From: Caulobacter endophyticus
GTDB taxonomy: Bacteria > Pseudomonadota > Alphaproteobacteria > Caulobacterales > Caulobacteraceae
Direction of reading: 5' to 3'
Length of the DNA stretch: 64,000 nt
NCBI RefSeq assembly: GCF_029543245.1
Contig: NZ_JARQWV010000005.1
Coordinates: forward strand, 1-64,000
The notes under the pieces are model-generated. The model saw nothing but the letters and a program-made list of their open reading frames with translations. It was not told where the DNA came from and ran no database searches. Below are positions 1 through 8,253 of this stretch, piece after piece; position 1 is the first letter of the stretch; each line of letters starts with the position of its first letter. Position numbers and translations under genes: made by a program.

Positions 1-110
1 TACGCCCGCCCGGGGTTCGGGCCCCCCCCCGGTGTCTGGGGGGGGGGGGGGGGGGGGGGTTTCGCCGGGGGCGGGGGGGGGCCCCGGGACGGAGCGCCGT
101 GCGCGCCGCC
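1..110. other. Poly-C/poly-G low-complexity stretch, possible sequencing artefact
   Basis: A run of C near 22-30, an uninterrupted run of 22 G at 38-59 and a further G run near 73-80 break the normal mixed composition. No coding frame here looks real. Long pure G runs are a known output of two-colour sequencing when signal is lost, and they often sit at contig ends. I read this as a probable assembly edge rather than biology, but a genuine G-tract cannot be excluded from sequence alone. Confidence 0.6.
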
Positions 111-158
111 GCCCCCTCCACCGGCTTCGCCGGTCCCCCTCCCCCGCGAGCGGGGGAG
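105..158. repeat. Intergenic palindromic repeat, CCCCCTCC/GGGGGAGG type
   Basis: Contains the GCCCCCTCCACC core, a short GGCTTCGCC hairpin, and a terminal CCTCCCCCGCGAGCGGGGGAGG hairpin. The same elements recur at 57593-57860 and 58944-59055. It sits just downstream of the stop of the minus-strand gene that ends at 170, the usual place for these elements in this window. Confidence 0.6.
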
Positions 159-169
159 GAGCACCATGC

Positions 170-487
170 TCACAGCCGTCCCCGCGCCCCGCCTTTCAGG
201 GCGTCGATCTTGCGTTCGGGCCGGGGCGGCGAGGGTGGAAGCTCCAGCCCGGCCGGGAGACCGCTGGCCGGCCGCGCCGCGCGCTCGGGCGGCAGGGCCT
301 GGACGATCTTGCGCACCGTGCCGGCCATCTGGCCCAGCAGCCGCACCTTCTCGGAGGCCTTGCGGAAGGCCTCCCGGTCGAGGCCCGCCTCCATGGCGGC
401 CCAAAGCTCATCCATCGCCGCCATCAGCCGCTGCTGGATCTTCGCGCACCAGGCGCGGGAGGTTTCGCTGGTCATGCCGACAAGCAT
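170..487 (-). CDS. Hypothetical small helical protein
   Basis: A 105-residue protein I do not recognise. Residues about 10-65 are predicted amphipathic helix, rich in Ala, Glu, Arg and Leu (MAAMDELWAAMEAGL, then REAFRKASEKVRLLGQMAG). The C-terminal third is Pro/Arg-rich and probably disordered. There is no signal peptide or membrane segment. A second in-frame Met at 475 is an equally good start, and neither has a clear ribosome binding site. Codon usage is consistent with a real gene. Function unknown. Confidence 0.55.
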   Translation of the reverse strand: MLVGMTSETSRAWCAKIQQRLMAAMDELWAAMEAGLDREAFRKASEKVRLLGQMAGTVRKIVQALPPERAARPASGLPAGLELPPSPPRPERKIDALKGGARGRL

Positions 488-579
488 GAGGCCGCTTTCA
501 GGGCGTCGGATAGGAAACCTGCGTTTTCGTGTAGGGCGTTGAATTCGTTGGTGGCGAAGCGGGGATCCGCGGGGATAGA

Positions 580-735
580 CCCTCTCCCATAGGGAGAGGG
601 AGGGGCCCAGGCGAAGCCTGGGAGGGTGAGGGGTTACACCGCCAGCCGGCGCGCCGGCACGCCGTCGACCGTCCCTAACCCCTCATCCTCCCACGCCTGC
701 GGCGCGGGCCCCTCCTTCTCCCTCTGGGAGAAGGT
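580..735. repeat. Paired inverted intergenic repeat, CCCTCTCCC type
   Basis: The left half has a CCCTCTCCC / GGGAGAGGG hairpin followed by AGGGGCCC, a short CCAGGCGAAGCCTGG hairpin and GGGAGGGTGAGGGG. The right half is the reverse complement of the same module. The same family lies at 3524-3853, 9763-9929 and 27392-27686. This covers nearly all of the gap between the flanking genes at 487 and 771, and I see no gene or promoter in the remainder. Confidence 0.8.
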
Positions 736-770
736 GAGACAGGGGCGTCCCTGTGGATAACTTTCACCCC

Positions 771-1250
771 CTACCGCTTGCGCCCGCTCTCCGTCTCGTA
801 CGGCGTCCCGTCCCGATGCCGATAGGTCTCCTCGCCCGGGTGGATGACCAGATCCAGGTCCGGATAGTCGCAGCCGTCCTCGTCCGGCCGGCGTGAGCCC
901 ATCTCCAGCAGCATGGCCGGCGCGTCCGAGCGGTTCTGGATCTGGTGGCCGTTGGGCACGCCGGCCTTGAAGCCCGCGCAGTCGCCGGCCCGAAGGATCG
1001 TTTCGCCCCCTTCCTCGACCAGCACCACCTCGCCCTCGACCACCCAGACGAACTCGTCCTCCGCCGTATGCCAGTGGCGCTGGCTGGACCAGGTTCCCGG
1101 CTCAAGCCGCATCAGGTTGACCCCGAACTGGGTCAGGCCCACGGCGTCGCCCAGCTTCCAGCGCTTGCGCGCCCGGCACGGCAGATCGAAGGGCGCGGGA
1201 TAGGCCGTGCCGTGACGGGTGGGCGCCTGGTCGATGTCGATCTTGGGCAT
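771..1250 (-). CDS. Cupin-domain protein
   Basis: 159 residues, starting at the ATG of [10 protein letters not shown]. Residues about 45-115 form a cupin barrel: [10 protein letters not shown], then [14 protein letters not shown], and after a short gap [19 protein letters not shown]. The HxH...E...H pattern of a metal-binding cupin is present. The family includes dioxygenases, isomerases and sugar- or small-molecule-binding proteins, so the substrate cannot be read here. The gene is divergent from dapE, with 64 bp between the starts. A longer in-frame extension to 1466 would overlap dapE and is rejected. Confidence 0.8.
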   Translation of the reverse strand: MPKIDIDQAPTRHGTAYPAPFDLPCRARKRWKLGDAVGLTQFGVNLMRLEPGTWSSQRHWHTAEDEFVWVVEGEVVLVEEGGETILRAGDCAGFKAGVPNGHQIQNRSDAPAMLLEMGSRRPDEDGCDYPDLDLVIHPGEETYRHRDGTPYETESGRKR

Positions 1251-1314
1251 GGTCGGCCTTGGTATGATCGTGCGCGGTTTGCGTCCCGCCGATGGGAAGC
1301 CTAAAGCCTGCAAC

Positions 1315-2478
1315 ATGACCAGCCCCGCGCCCGTTTCCGTCAGCATCGACCCCGTCGAGCTCGCCCAGGCCCTGATCCGCCGCCCGTCCGTCACCCCCGC
1401 CGACGAGGGCGCGATGGACGTGCTGCAACGACAGCTGGAAGGGCTGGGCTTTACCTGCCGCCGCATGAAGTTCGGCGAGATCGAGAACCTCTACGCCAAG
1501 CGCGGGACGGCCCGACCCAACCTCTGCTTCGCCGGTCACACCGACGTGGTGCCGGTGGGCGACGACGCGGCCTGGACGGCCGGGCCGTTCGAAGCCGAGA
1601 TCAAGGACGGGGTGCTGTACGGCCGCGGCGCGGTCGACATGAAGTCGGCCATCGCCGCCTTCGTCTCGGCGGTGGCCCACACCGAGGAGGTCCCCGGCTC
1701 GATCAGCTTCCTGATCACCGGCGACGAGGAGGGCGTGGCCGAGGACGGCACGGTCAAGGTCGTCGAGGCCCTGGCCGCCGAGGGCGAGATCATCGACCAC
1801 TGCATCGTCGGCGAACCGACCAGCGCCAGCCTGCTGGGCGACATGGTCAAGATCGGCCGCCGCGGCAGCATCAACGCCTGGATCGCCGTCGACGGCCGCC
1901 AGGGCCACGTGGCTTATCCGCATCGCGCCGCCAACCCGATCCCGGTGATGGTCGACATCCTCTCGCGCCTGCAGGCCCGCGTGCTGGACGACGGCTATAC
2001 CGGCTTCCAGCCGTCGAACCTGGAGGTCACCACGGTCGACGTCGGCAACCCGGCCACCAACGTCATTCCGGCCAGCGCCAAGGCCCGCATCAACATCCGC
2101 TTCAACCCGGCCCACAAGGGCAAGGACCTGGCCGCCTGGATCGAGCAGGAGTGCCGCGAGGCCGCCGAGGGTTTCTCGGGCCGCGTCGAGGCCCTGTGCA
2201 AGATCAGCGGCGAGGCCTTCCTGACCGAGCCGGGCGCTTTCACCGACGTCATCGTCGGCGCCGTGGGCGACGCCACCGGCCGCGTGCCCGAACTGTCGAC
2301 CACCGGCGGCACCAGCGACGCCCGCTTCATCCGCGCCCTCTGCCCGGTGGTGGAGTTCGGCCTCGTGGGCTCGACCATGCACCAGGTCGACGAGCGCGTG
2401 CCGGTGGAAGAAGTCCGCCAACTGGCCGGCGCCTACACCGCCCTGATCCGGCGCTATTTCGAGGCGTTTTCGGGCTGA
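1315..2478 (+). CDS. dapE: Succinyl-diaminopimelate desuccinylase
   Basis: 387-residue M20 metallohydrolase of the succinylase branch of lysine/diaminopimelate synthesis; it releases succinate from N-succinyl-LL-DAP. Visible metal and catalytic motifs are GHTDVVPVG (His75, Asp77), RGAVDMK (Asp108), GDEEG (Glu138/139) and STMHQVDE near the C terminus. Length matches the family. The start chosen is [10 protein letters not shown]; upstream in-frame Mets run into the divergent cupin gene. dapD of the same pathway is at 8254-9099, so two steps lie within 8 kb but not in one operon. Confidence 0.95.
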   Translation: MTSPAPVSVSIDPVELAQALIRRPSVTPADEGAMDVLQRQLEGLGFTCRRMKFGEIENLYAKRGTARPNLCFAGHTDVVPVGDDAAWTAGPFEAEIKDGVLYGRGAVDMKSAIAAFVSAVAHTEEVPGSISFLITGDEEGVAEDGTVKVVEALAAEGEIIDHCIVGEPTSASLLGDMVKIGRRGSINAWIAVDGRQGHVAYPHRAANPIPVMVDILSRLQARVLDDGYTGFQPSNLEVTTVDVGNPATNVIPASAKARINIRFNPAHKGKDLAAWIEQECREAAEGFSGRVEALCKISGEAFLTEPGAFTDVIVGAVGDATGRVPELSTTGGTSDARFIRALCPVVEFGLVGSTMHQVDERVPVEEVRQLAGAYTALIRRYFEAFSG

Positions 2479-2484
2479 GGGACA

Positions 2485-2576
2485 AAACCCTCGTCCTTCG
2501 ACAAGCTCAGGATGAGGGTTTTGACTGCACGGCCCATGCAATAGCCCTCATCCTGAGCCTGTCGAAGGACGAGGGC
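2485..2576. repeat. Paired inverted repeat, CTTCGACAAGCTCAGGATGAGG type
   Basis: A module reading TCGTCCTTCGACAAGCTCAG then GATGAGGG is followed about 30 bp later by its reverse complement (CCCTCATCCTGAG then CCTGTCGAAGGACGA). This element type is widespread in alphaproteobacterial intergenic DNA. It could fold into a long stem after dapE and act as a transcription end or mRNA stabiliser. It is the only copy of this family in the window. Confidence 0.8.
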
Positions 2577-2599
2577 GGACCCGCTGACGGAACCGAGCC

Positions 2600-3520
2600 A
2601 TGAACGAGCTCTCCATCGACGAAGTCCTGGCCGAGGTCGCCGTGCTGGTGAAGCCGCACTTCGGCAAGGGGCGGGTGCCCGACTACATCCCGCAACTGGC
2701 CACCGTGCCGGGGACGAAGTTCGGCATGGCCGTGCGCACGGTCGACGGCGGTGAGCACGTGATCGGCGACGCCGACGAGGGCTTCTCCGTCCAGAGCATC
2801 ACCAAGGTGCTGTCTCTGGGCCTGGCGCTCAACCGCATCGGCGACGAGGTCTGGACCCGGGTGGGCAAGGAGCCCTCGGGCACGCCGTTCAACCACCTCT
2901 CCCTGCTGGAGGCCGAGGGCGGCTTTCCGCGCAATCCGTTCATCAACGCCGGCGCCCTGGCGGTGACCGACATCCTGCTGGGCAAGGTCAGAGACCCCGC
3001 CGCCCTGGTGCGCGGCTTCGCCGCCTTTCTGAGCGACGGCCCGGTGGCGATCGACGAGGCGGTGGCCGCCTCCGAGCTCGACAACGCCTGGCAGAACCGG
3101 GCGATCGCCAACCTGATGCGCGGCAAGGGCACGGTGCGCCACGATCCGGAAGCCGTGGTCGCCGCCTATAGCCGCCAGTGCGCCCTGACCATGAGCTGCC
3201 GCCAGCTGGCGCGGGCCTTCCTGCCGCTGGCGGCGGGCGGCTTCTCGCCGGTGGTCGAGGAGACGATCTTCCCCGAGCGCCTGACCCGGCGCCTCAACGC
3301 CCTGCTGCTGACCTGCGGCATCTATGACAGCGTCGGCAGCTTCGCCTACCGCGTCGGCCTGCCGGCCAAGAGCGGCGTCGGCGGGGGCGTCGTCGCGGTG
3401 GTTCCCGGCAAGGCGACAATCGCCGTCTGGTCCCCCGAACTCGACCGCTTCGGCACCTCGGTGGTCGGCGCCAGCGCGCTGGAGGCCTTCAGCCAGCTGA
3501 CGAATTGCTCGGTGCTGTGA
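2600..3520 (+). CDS. glsA: Glutaminase A
   Basis: 306 residues, the usual length for the serine-dependent beta-lactamase-fold glutaminase that hydrolyses L-glutamine to glutamate and ammonia in the cytoplasm. The catalytic S-x-x-K is at 66-69 (FSVQSITKV); NPFINAGA, SCRQLARAFLPLA, GIYDSVGSFAYRVGLPAKSGVGGG and a C-terminal GTSVVGASALE segment are also typical. It stands alone between two repeat clusters. No amidotransferase or transporter partner is adjacent. Confidence 0.95.
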   Translation: MNELSIDEVLAEVAVLVKPHFGKGRVPDYIPQLATVPGTKFGMAVRTVDGGEHVIGDADEGFSVQSITKVLSLGLALNRIGDEVWTRVGKEPSGTPFNHLSLLEAEGGFPRNPFINAGALAVTDILLGKVRDPAALVRGFAAFLSDGPVAIDEAVAASELDNAWQNRAIANLMRGKGTVRHDPEAVVAAYSRQCALTMSCRQLARAFLPLAAGGFSPVVEETIFPERLTRRLNALLLTCGIYDSVGSFAYRVGLPAKSGVGGGVVAVVPGKATIAVWSPELDRFGTSVVGASALEAFSQLTNCSVL

Positions 3521-3523
3521 AAA

Positions 3524-3853
3524 CCCCTCTCTCATGGAGAGAGGGAGGGGCCCGCGCCGCAGGCGTGGGAGGGAGAGAGGGTACGCTCTCTCCAGAAAGG
3601 ACACCTAAAGATCGTCATCCCGGAAAGCCCGCAGGCTTATCCGGGACCCAGGGGACCGGGCTCGAAGCTTGGTTCAAACACCCGGTGGCGCGCCCCAAGC
3701 ACTGCGGCGGCCCCTGGGTCCCGGGTCTGCGCTTCGCTTCGCCCGGGATGACGGCATAGGGACGGAAGGGTGGAGATCTCCAGGCCGACGGTGAAACCTC
3801 TCACCCTCCCACCGCTTCGCGGCGGGCCCCTCCCTCTCTCAAAGAGAGAGGGG
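3524..3853. repeat. Compound repeat cluster: CCCTCTCTC modules flanking a GTCATCCCGG module
   Basis: This fills the gap between glsA and the small gene at 3918. Outer parts (3524-3592 and about 3790-3853) are an inverted pair of the CCCTCTCTC / AGGGGCCCGC family. The inner part (about 3615-3755) is an imperfect inverted pair built on TCATCCCGGAAAGCCCGCAG and its complement. The same nesting is found at 27392-27686, which suggests the composite is inherited as one unit or that one element targets the other. Confidence 0.75.
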
Positions 3854-3917
3854 ATCTCTGGTTGACCCAGATCAAGGCGACCCACTCCGCGCCGGCGCAA
3901 CCTCCATCCGTTCCCCG

Positions 3918-4037
3918 ATGGAGCCCGCCATGCCGATCGCCCAGCTCGCCTATCTCGGTTTCGTTCTCGCCGCCTTCGGCGTGTTCATGCTGGCGCTGGG
4001 ATCGGTCTGGATCGCCGAGCGCCTGTCGGACGACTGA
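3918..4037 (+). CDS. Small single-pass membrane protein
   Basis: A 39-residue reading frame starting MEPAMPIAQLAY and ending AERLSDD. An internal Met at 3930 gives a 35-residue form. Residues about 10-30 form one hydrophobic helix (LGFVLAAFGVFMLALGSVWI), with a short charged tail. A 9-bp hairpin follows nine bases after the stop. I do not recognise the family. The case for a gene rests on the clean helix, the acidic tail and the terminator-like structure. Confidence 0.5.
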   Translation: MEPAMPIAQLAYLGFVLAAFGVFMLALGSVWIAERLSDD

Positions 4038-4045
4038 CGCCTTTC

Positions 4046-4079
4046 GAAAGCCCCGGTTCCCTCCACCTACGGGGCTTTC
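4046..4079 (+). terminator. Hairpin after the small membrane gene
   Basis: Perfect 9-bp stem GAAAGCCCC / GGGGCTTTC with a 16-base loop, starting nine bases after the stop codon at 4037. Only three T in the descending arm and no T tract beyond it, so termination strength is uncertain. Confidence 0.45.
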
Positions 4080-4164
4080 ACCCGGGGGCCGATGTCGGTC
4101 GGTCTCCGGTTCCTCGCGGCCTTCGCCGGATGTCGAGCCGGTGGAGGTCGCGGGCCCTTGGCCT

Positions 4165-4908
4165 TCAGTCCTCGTAGCCCACGCCCACCAGATAGAGCCC
4201 GTCGGCCGGAGCCACCGGCCCGCAGGCGCGCCTGTCCTTCGCCTCGAGCGCCTTCTTGACGTCGCCGACGGCCCAGCGGCCGGCGCCCACCTCGACCAGC
4301 GTGCCGGTCATCGACCGTACCTGGCGGTGCAGGAACGAGCGCGCCTCGAAGTCGAGATGGATCTCCTCGCCCACCCGCCGCACGCGGGCGACGTCCAGGG
4401 TCTTCATCGGGCTCTGGGCCTGGCAGTGCATGTCGCGGAAGGTGGTGAAGTCGTGCAGGCCGACGAGGGCCTGGGCCGCCGCATGCATGGCCTCGTGGTC
4501 GAGGTCCTTCTTCATGTGCCAGACCTTGCCCTTGTCGAGGGCCGGCGGGGCGCGGCGGTTGAGGATCCGGTAGAGGTAGCGCCGCTCGTTGGCCGAGAAC
4601 CGCGCGTGCCAGCCCTCGGGCGCGACCTGCGCGTCGAGGATCGACACCGCCTCGCGGGTGAGGTGGGCGTTGAGCGCGTTCATCACCGTCTGGGCCGGCC
4701 AGTCGCGCTCGAGATCCACATGCACCACCTGGCCCGTCGCATGCACGCCGGTGTCGGTGCGGCCGGCCGCGGCGATGCGCAACTCCTGGCCGGAAAAGGC
4801 CTTCACCGCCGCCTCGATCGCCCCCTGCACGCTGGGCAGGGTCGCCTGGGCCTGGAAGCCCGAATAGGGACGGCCGTCGTACTCGACGAGGAGGCGGTAG
4901 CGGGGCAT
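4165..4908 (-). CDS. truA: tRNA pseudouridine synthase A
   Basis: 247 residues. TruA converts uridines 38-40 of the tRNA anticodon stem to pseudouridine. The catalytic Asp52 lies in [11 protein letters not shown]; the N-terminal [18 protein letters not shown] and the C-terminal [17 protein letters not shown] segments are characteristic. Its ATG overlaps the fmt stop by one base (TGATG), so the two are translationally coupled, and fmt is the upstream gene. Confidence 0.96.
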   Translation of the reverse strand: MPRYRLLVEYDGRPYSGFQAQATLPSVQGAIEAAVKAFSGQELRIAAAGRTDTGVHATGQVVHVDLERDWPAQTVMNALNAHLTREAVSILDAQVAPEGWHARFSANERRYLYRILNRRAPPALDKGKVWHMKKDLDHEAMHAAAQALVGLHDFTTFRDMHCQAQSPMKTLDVARVRRVGEEIHLDFEARSFLHRQVRSMTGTLVEVGAGRWAVGDVKKALEAKDRRACGPVAPADGLYLVGVGYED

Positions 4909-5834
4909 CAGGCCAGGACCGTCCCGGTCGCCAGCGGGAAGCCGCGCACGAACACCTCGGCCTCCTGCACGCCCTTGCCCTCGCGCTGGGCCTTCAGCAG
5001 GCGCACCGCGCCCTCGCCGCAGGCGACCAGCAGGGCGTCGTCCAGCACCGTTCCGGGCGCGCCTTCCGCGTCCTCGACCTTCGACAGCAGGGCCTTCACC
5101 CGGACGGGGCCCTTGTCCGACGGGGCCTCGAACCAGGCGCCGGGGAAGGGCGACAGGCCGCGAATGTGGCGGTCGACCTCGGCGGCCGGACGCGTCCAGT
5201 CGATGCGGGCCTCGGCCGGCTTGATCTTCTTGGCGTAGGTGACGCCGTCCTCGCTCTGCGGAGTCTCGATCGCGCCGCCGCGCTCGATGGCGGCCAGGGC
5301 CACCGGCAGGATGCGCGCGCCGACGGCGGCCAGACGGTCGTGCAGGCTGGCCACGGTGTCCAGCGCGTCGATGCGCACGGTCTCCGACAGCAGGACGGGG
5401 CCTTCGTCGAGACCCTCGCTCATCCGCATCACCTGGACGCCCGTCACGGGATCCCCGGCCATGATCGCCCGCTGGATCGGGGCCGCGCCCCGCCAGCGCG
5501 GCAGCAGGCTGGCGTGGAGGTTGAAGCAGCCCAGGCGCGGCGCCTCCAGCACGTCCTTCACCAGGATCTGGCCGAAGGCGACGACCACGGCGGCGTCGAG
5601 GTCGAGCGCCTGGAAGGCCTCGATCTCCTCGGGGGTCTTCATCGAGACCGGCGTGCGCACCGGCAGCCCCAGCCCTTCGGCGAAGGCGTGGACCGGCGAG
5701 GGCTTCAATTCCTGGCCGCGGCCGCGCGGGGCGGGCGGCTGGCTGTAGACGCAGACGATCTCATGGCCGCTGGCGACCAGTTCGGCCAGGCAGGCGACGG
5801 CGAAATCGGGGGTTCCGAGAAAGGCGATGCGCAT
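4908..5834 (-). CDS. fmt: Methionyl-tRNA formyltransferase
   Basis: 308 residues. Formylates initiator Met-tRNA using 10-formyl-THF. Active-site motif [19 protein letters not shown] gives Asn105 and His107; the N terminus [13 protein letters not shown] and the C-terminal OB-like domain ([12 protein letters not shown]...) are complete. It forms an operon with truA. A deformylase gene (def), a common upstream neighbour of fmt in related genomes, is not present; instead a divergent lipoprotein gene begins 125 bp away. Confidence 0.97.
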   Translation of the reverse strand: MRIAFLGTPDFAVACLAELVASGHEIVCVYSQPPAPRGRGQELKPSPVHAFAEGLGLPVRTPVSMKTPEEIEAFQALDLDAAVVVAFGQILVKDVLEAPRLGCFNLHASLLPRWRGAAPIQRAIMAGDPVTGVQVMRMSEGLDEGPVLLSETVRIDALDTVASLHDRLAAVGARILPVALAAIERGGAIETPQSEDGVTYAKKIKPAEARIDWTRPAAEVDRHIRGLSPFPGAWFEAPSDKGPVRVKALLSKVEDAEGAPGTVLDDALLVACGEGAVRLLKAQREGKGVQEAEVFVRGFPLATGTVLA

Positions 5835-5890
5835 GGCGGGGGTTTAGCGGTCGGAAGGCCCGGGGGAAAGCCGTGCAGGTTCCCAGAGTC

Positions 5891-5916
5891 GGAACCTCGA
5901 CCGTTCGACCGCCGTT
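5891..5916 (+). promoter_or_regulatory. EcfG/SigT-type general-stress promoter of the lipoprotein gene
   Basis: GGAAC at 5891-5895, a 17-base spacer, then CGTT at 5913-5916. This is an exact match to the alphaproteobacterial EcfG (Caulobacter SigT) consensus GGAAC-N16/17-CGTT. The ATG follows 44 bases later with a good GGAGGA ribosome binding site at 5947-5952. A second exact match precedes lovK at 12855-12879. Confidence 0.75.
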
Positions 5917-5959
5917 CTCTGCCCGACGGGTATCAACCAAGACGTCGGAGGAACACTAG

Positions 5960-6316
5960 ATGCGCACCCTCGCCCTGATCGCCGCTTCCGCCCTCGCCCT
6001 GTCGGCCGCCGCCTGCTCGGACCAGCACGCCCAGCAGATCAAGGAAGGCGCCAGCGCCGCCGGCCAGGACATCAAGGACGCCGCCAACGAGATCAAGAAC
6101 GACCCGGACGTCAAGGAAGCCGGCACGGCGCTGAAGGAAAGCAGCAAGGAGACCGCCGCCGGGCTGAAGGCCGCCGCCGGCGACGCCGTCGACGCGGCCA
6201 AGGAAGCCGGCTCCAAGGCCGGCGACGCCGCCCAGGAAGCCGGCAAGGACATCACCCGCGAGAGCAAGGAAGCCGGCCAGGCGGCCAAGAAGGAAGTCCA
6301 CGAGGCGACCCGCTAG
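5960..6316 (+). CDS. Small lipoprotein with repetitive amphipathic helices
   Basis: 118 residues. A lipoprotein signal peptide ends in the lipobox LSAAAC, giving lipidated Cys19. The rest is a long Ala/Lys/Glu/Asp-rich helix with repeating 11-residue-like units (KEAGTALKESS, KEAGSKAGDAA, QEAGKDITRES, KEAGQAAKKEV). This composition resembles LEA-like or apolipoprotein-like stress proteins; an envelope-protective role is inference. An EcfG-type promoter lies upstream. It is the only gene on the plus strand between fmt and phoR. Confidence 0.85.
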   Translation: MRTLALIAASALALSAAACSDQHAQQIKEGASAAGQDIKDAANEIKNDPDVKEAGTALKESSKETAAGLKAAAGDAVDAAKEAGSKAGDAAQEAGKDITRESKEAGQAAKKEVHEATR

Positions 6317-6350
6317 GGACACTCGTCCGGCCGCCATCTCAAACCCGTCC

Positions 6351-6446
6351 TTCCCCGCGCAGGCGGGGACCCAAGCGGAGTCTGCGGGCGGCGCACGGCC
6401 GCGCCTTGTCCTGACCCACAGCTTGGATCCCCGCCTTCGCGGGGAA
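6351..6446. repeat. Paired inverted repeat, CCCCGCGAAGGCGGGG type
   Basis: Begins TTCCCCGCGCAGGCGGGGAC and ends with the reverse complement GGATCCCCGCCTTCGCGGGG. Two further copies lie at 13001-13095 and 28851-28945. It separates the convergent lipoprotein and DUF805 genes. Each half also forms its own CCCCGC/GCGGGG hairpin. Confidence 0.85.
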
Positions 6447-6484
6447 CCTCGGTAACAGATGGCCCGAATGCCGGGCGCTTTCCC

Positions 6485-6934
6485 CTACCGCCGCGCGGGC
6501 TCGGCGCCGTAGCGGTTGTCGCCCCGCGCCCCGCGCAGGAAGCCCAGCTCGACCCAGGCCCAGATCGACAGGATGACGGCCGCCAGGGCCAGCAGCGGCG
6601 CGGCCAGGATCAGCGCCGATCCGCTGGCGTAAAGCCCGCTCGCCACGCCGCTCAGCGCATAGGGGCCGACGCCGAAGACCAGCACCCACCAGCCCGGCTT
6701 GCCCCGGTCGTGCAGCCGGCGAACCGCGACGGCGACCCCGGCCGCCACGACCGGCAGGAACAGCAGGCACGGAACCGCCCCAAGCCAGCCGCCGGCCATG
6801 GTCGCCAGCACGGTGAGGGTCAGCAGCACGGCCGTAGCCAGGGCCAGCCGGACCTGCGTGCGCCAGTAGTCCAGCCGCGAGGCGCGGCCCGAGACGGCGA
6901 AGATCGGTTTCAGCTTTTCGACGAGGCCGGGCAT
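6485..6934 (-). CDS. DUF805-family membrane protein
   Basis: 149 residues with about four membrane helices. Signature motifs of the DUF805 family are visible: SGRASRLDYWRTQ at 14-26, VRRLHDRGKPGWW in the middle, and a C-terminal RGDNRYG. The family has no firmly assigned reaction. It follows the LRR-kinase gene with a 27-bp gap on the same strand and is likely the last gene of the HAD - dapD - LRR kinase - DUF805 operon. Confidence 0.85.
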   Translation of the reverse strand: MPGLVEKLKPIFAVSGRASRLDYWRTQVRLALATAVLLTLTVLATMAGGWLGAVPCLLFLPVVAAGVAVAVRRLHDRGKPGWWVLVFGVGPYALSGVASGLYASGSALILAAPLLALAAVILSIWAWVELGFLRGARGDNRYGAEPARR

Positions 6935-6961
6935 GGCGCCACTAGAGCCTGTGTCGGGCGA

Positions 6962-8245
6962 TCAGGAAAGGGCCGCCAGGGCCTGGGCCATCGACGGCCG
7001 CGCAGCGCCGTCCGGCTGGACGCAGTCCGCCTCCAGGGCGCGCAGGTCGGCCGGCGTCTCGCCGTCGATCCGGTCCAGCAGTTCGCCCAGCAGCAGGCCG
7101 AAGGCCCGCACGTCCAGCGGCGTCCACCGCTGCCCGGCGTCGGCGGGCAGGAAGGCCGCAGCGCCGAAATCGCTGAGCACGGCTGCGCCGTCGGTCCCGT
7201 CCCACAGCACGTTGTGGGCGTAGAGGTCGCCGTGCTGCAGACCCCGGGCGTGCAGGTGGGCGGCGCCGGCCGCCACGTCGCGGGCGATCCGGCGAGCGAC
7301 CTGCGGCGGCAGGGCGAGGTCGGAGGCGTAGACGTCGCGGCTGCAGCTTTCCAGGCTGGGCGGCCCGGCCAGCACCCGCCAGCTTTCCGGCAGCAGCGGC
7401 ATCAGCAGGCCTTCGGCGCCGTCGGGATGGTCCTCGATCCGGCCCAGGGCGCCGGTCAGGTTGGGATGCTCGCCGGCGGCCATGCAGGCGGCCATCTCGC
7501 GCTCGGGCAGGCCGTCGCTGGTCATAGCGCCGCGAAACAGCTTCAGGGCCGCAGGCCGGCCGCTCCAGGCGGCTTCGAAGACGTCGCCGGAGGCGCCGCG
7601 TCCCAGCGGCCTGCCGATGGTCAGCTGGCCCCAGGCGGCGGGGGGCGCAGCGCGGGCCGGGGACTGGGCGTCGAACGGATTGCCCGACCAGGCCAGCCAG
7701 GCCAGGGCCGGCAGCTCCGCCAGCCAGGCCGGCGGGGCGTCGAAGCGGTTGGCGGCGATGCGCAGCAGTTCGAGGTCGCCTGCCTGGGCCAGGCTTTCAG
7801 GCAGGGCGGCCAGGCGGTTGCCCGACAGCAGCAGCTTGCGCAGGTCCGGGCGCTCGCCCAGGGCGTCGGGCAGCAGCGCGATGCGGTTGTCGGTCAGGGT
7901 CAGCCAGCGCAGGGCCGGCGGCAGGGCCTCGGCGGGAACCTCAACCAGCCCGCAGCCGCGGAAGCCCACCTGGCTCAGGGCCGGGCAGTCGCCCAGCGCC
8001 TCGGGCAGGCGCCGGAACGGTGCGCCGGAGGCGAACACCGCCCTCAGCCGCTTCAGGCGGGAAAGATCGTGTGGCAGGCGGTCGATGCGGGTGCGGCTGA
8101 TGTCCAGCACCTCGAGCGTATCGGCCAGGCCGAAGACCTCTGCGGGGAGCTCGGCGAGGTCCGCGTCGCAGAGGTCCAGCCTGGTCGCGCCGGCCAGGTC
8201 GCCGGCGCGCAGGGCGGCCAGGGTGTCGTTCGCGGCCGCCCCCAT
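6962..8245 (-). CDS. Leucine-rich repeat protein kinase fusion
   Basis: 427 residues. Residues about 18-190 carry six to seven leucine-rich repeats (for example LTLTDNRIALLPDALGERPD and LLLSGNRLAALPESLAQ). From about 205 there is a protein-kinase fold: glycine loop GRGASGDVF, the Lys of AALKLF, catalytic loop HGDLYAHNV and DFG in LSDFGAA. The HRD Arg and the usual catalytic-loop Lys are replaced (HGDLY), but the Asp, Asn and DFG are intact, so activity is plausible. There is no membrane segment, so it is cytoplasmic. The start lies 8 bp after the dapD stop, so it is co-transcribed with dapD. Confidence 0.85.
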   Translation of the reverse strand: MGAAANDTLAALRAGDLAGATRLDLCDADLAELPAEVFGLADTLEVLDISRTRIDRLPHDLSRLKRLRAVFASGAPFRRLPEALGDCPALSQVGFRGCGLVEVPAEALPPALRWLTLTDNRIALLPDALGERPDLRKLLLSGNRLAALPESLAQAGDLELLRIAANRFDAPPAWLAELPALAWLAWSGNPFDAQSPARAAPPAAWGQLTIGRPLGRGASGDVFEAAWSGRPAALKLFRGAMTSDGLPEREMAACMAAGEHPNLTGALGRIEDHPDGAEGLLMPLLPESWRVLAGPPSLESCSRDVYASDLALPPQVARRIARDVAAGAAHLHARGLQHGDLYAHNVLWDGTDGAAVLSDFGAAAFLPADAGQRWTPLDVRAFGLLLGELLDRIDGETPADLRALEADCVQPDGAARPSMAQALAALS

Positions 8246-8253
8246 GGTCGCGA

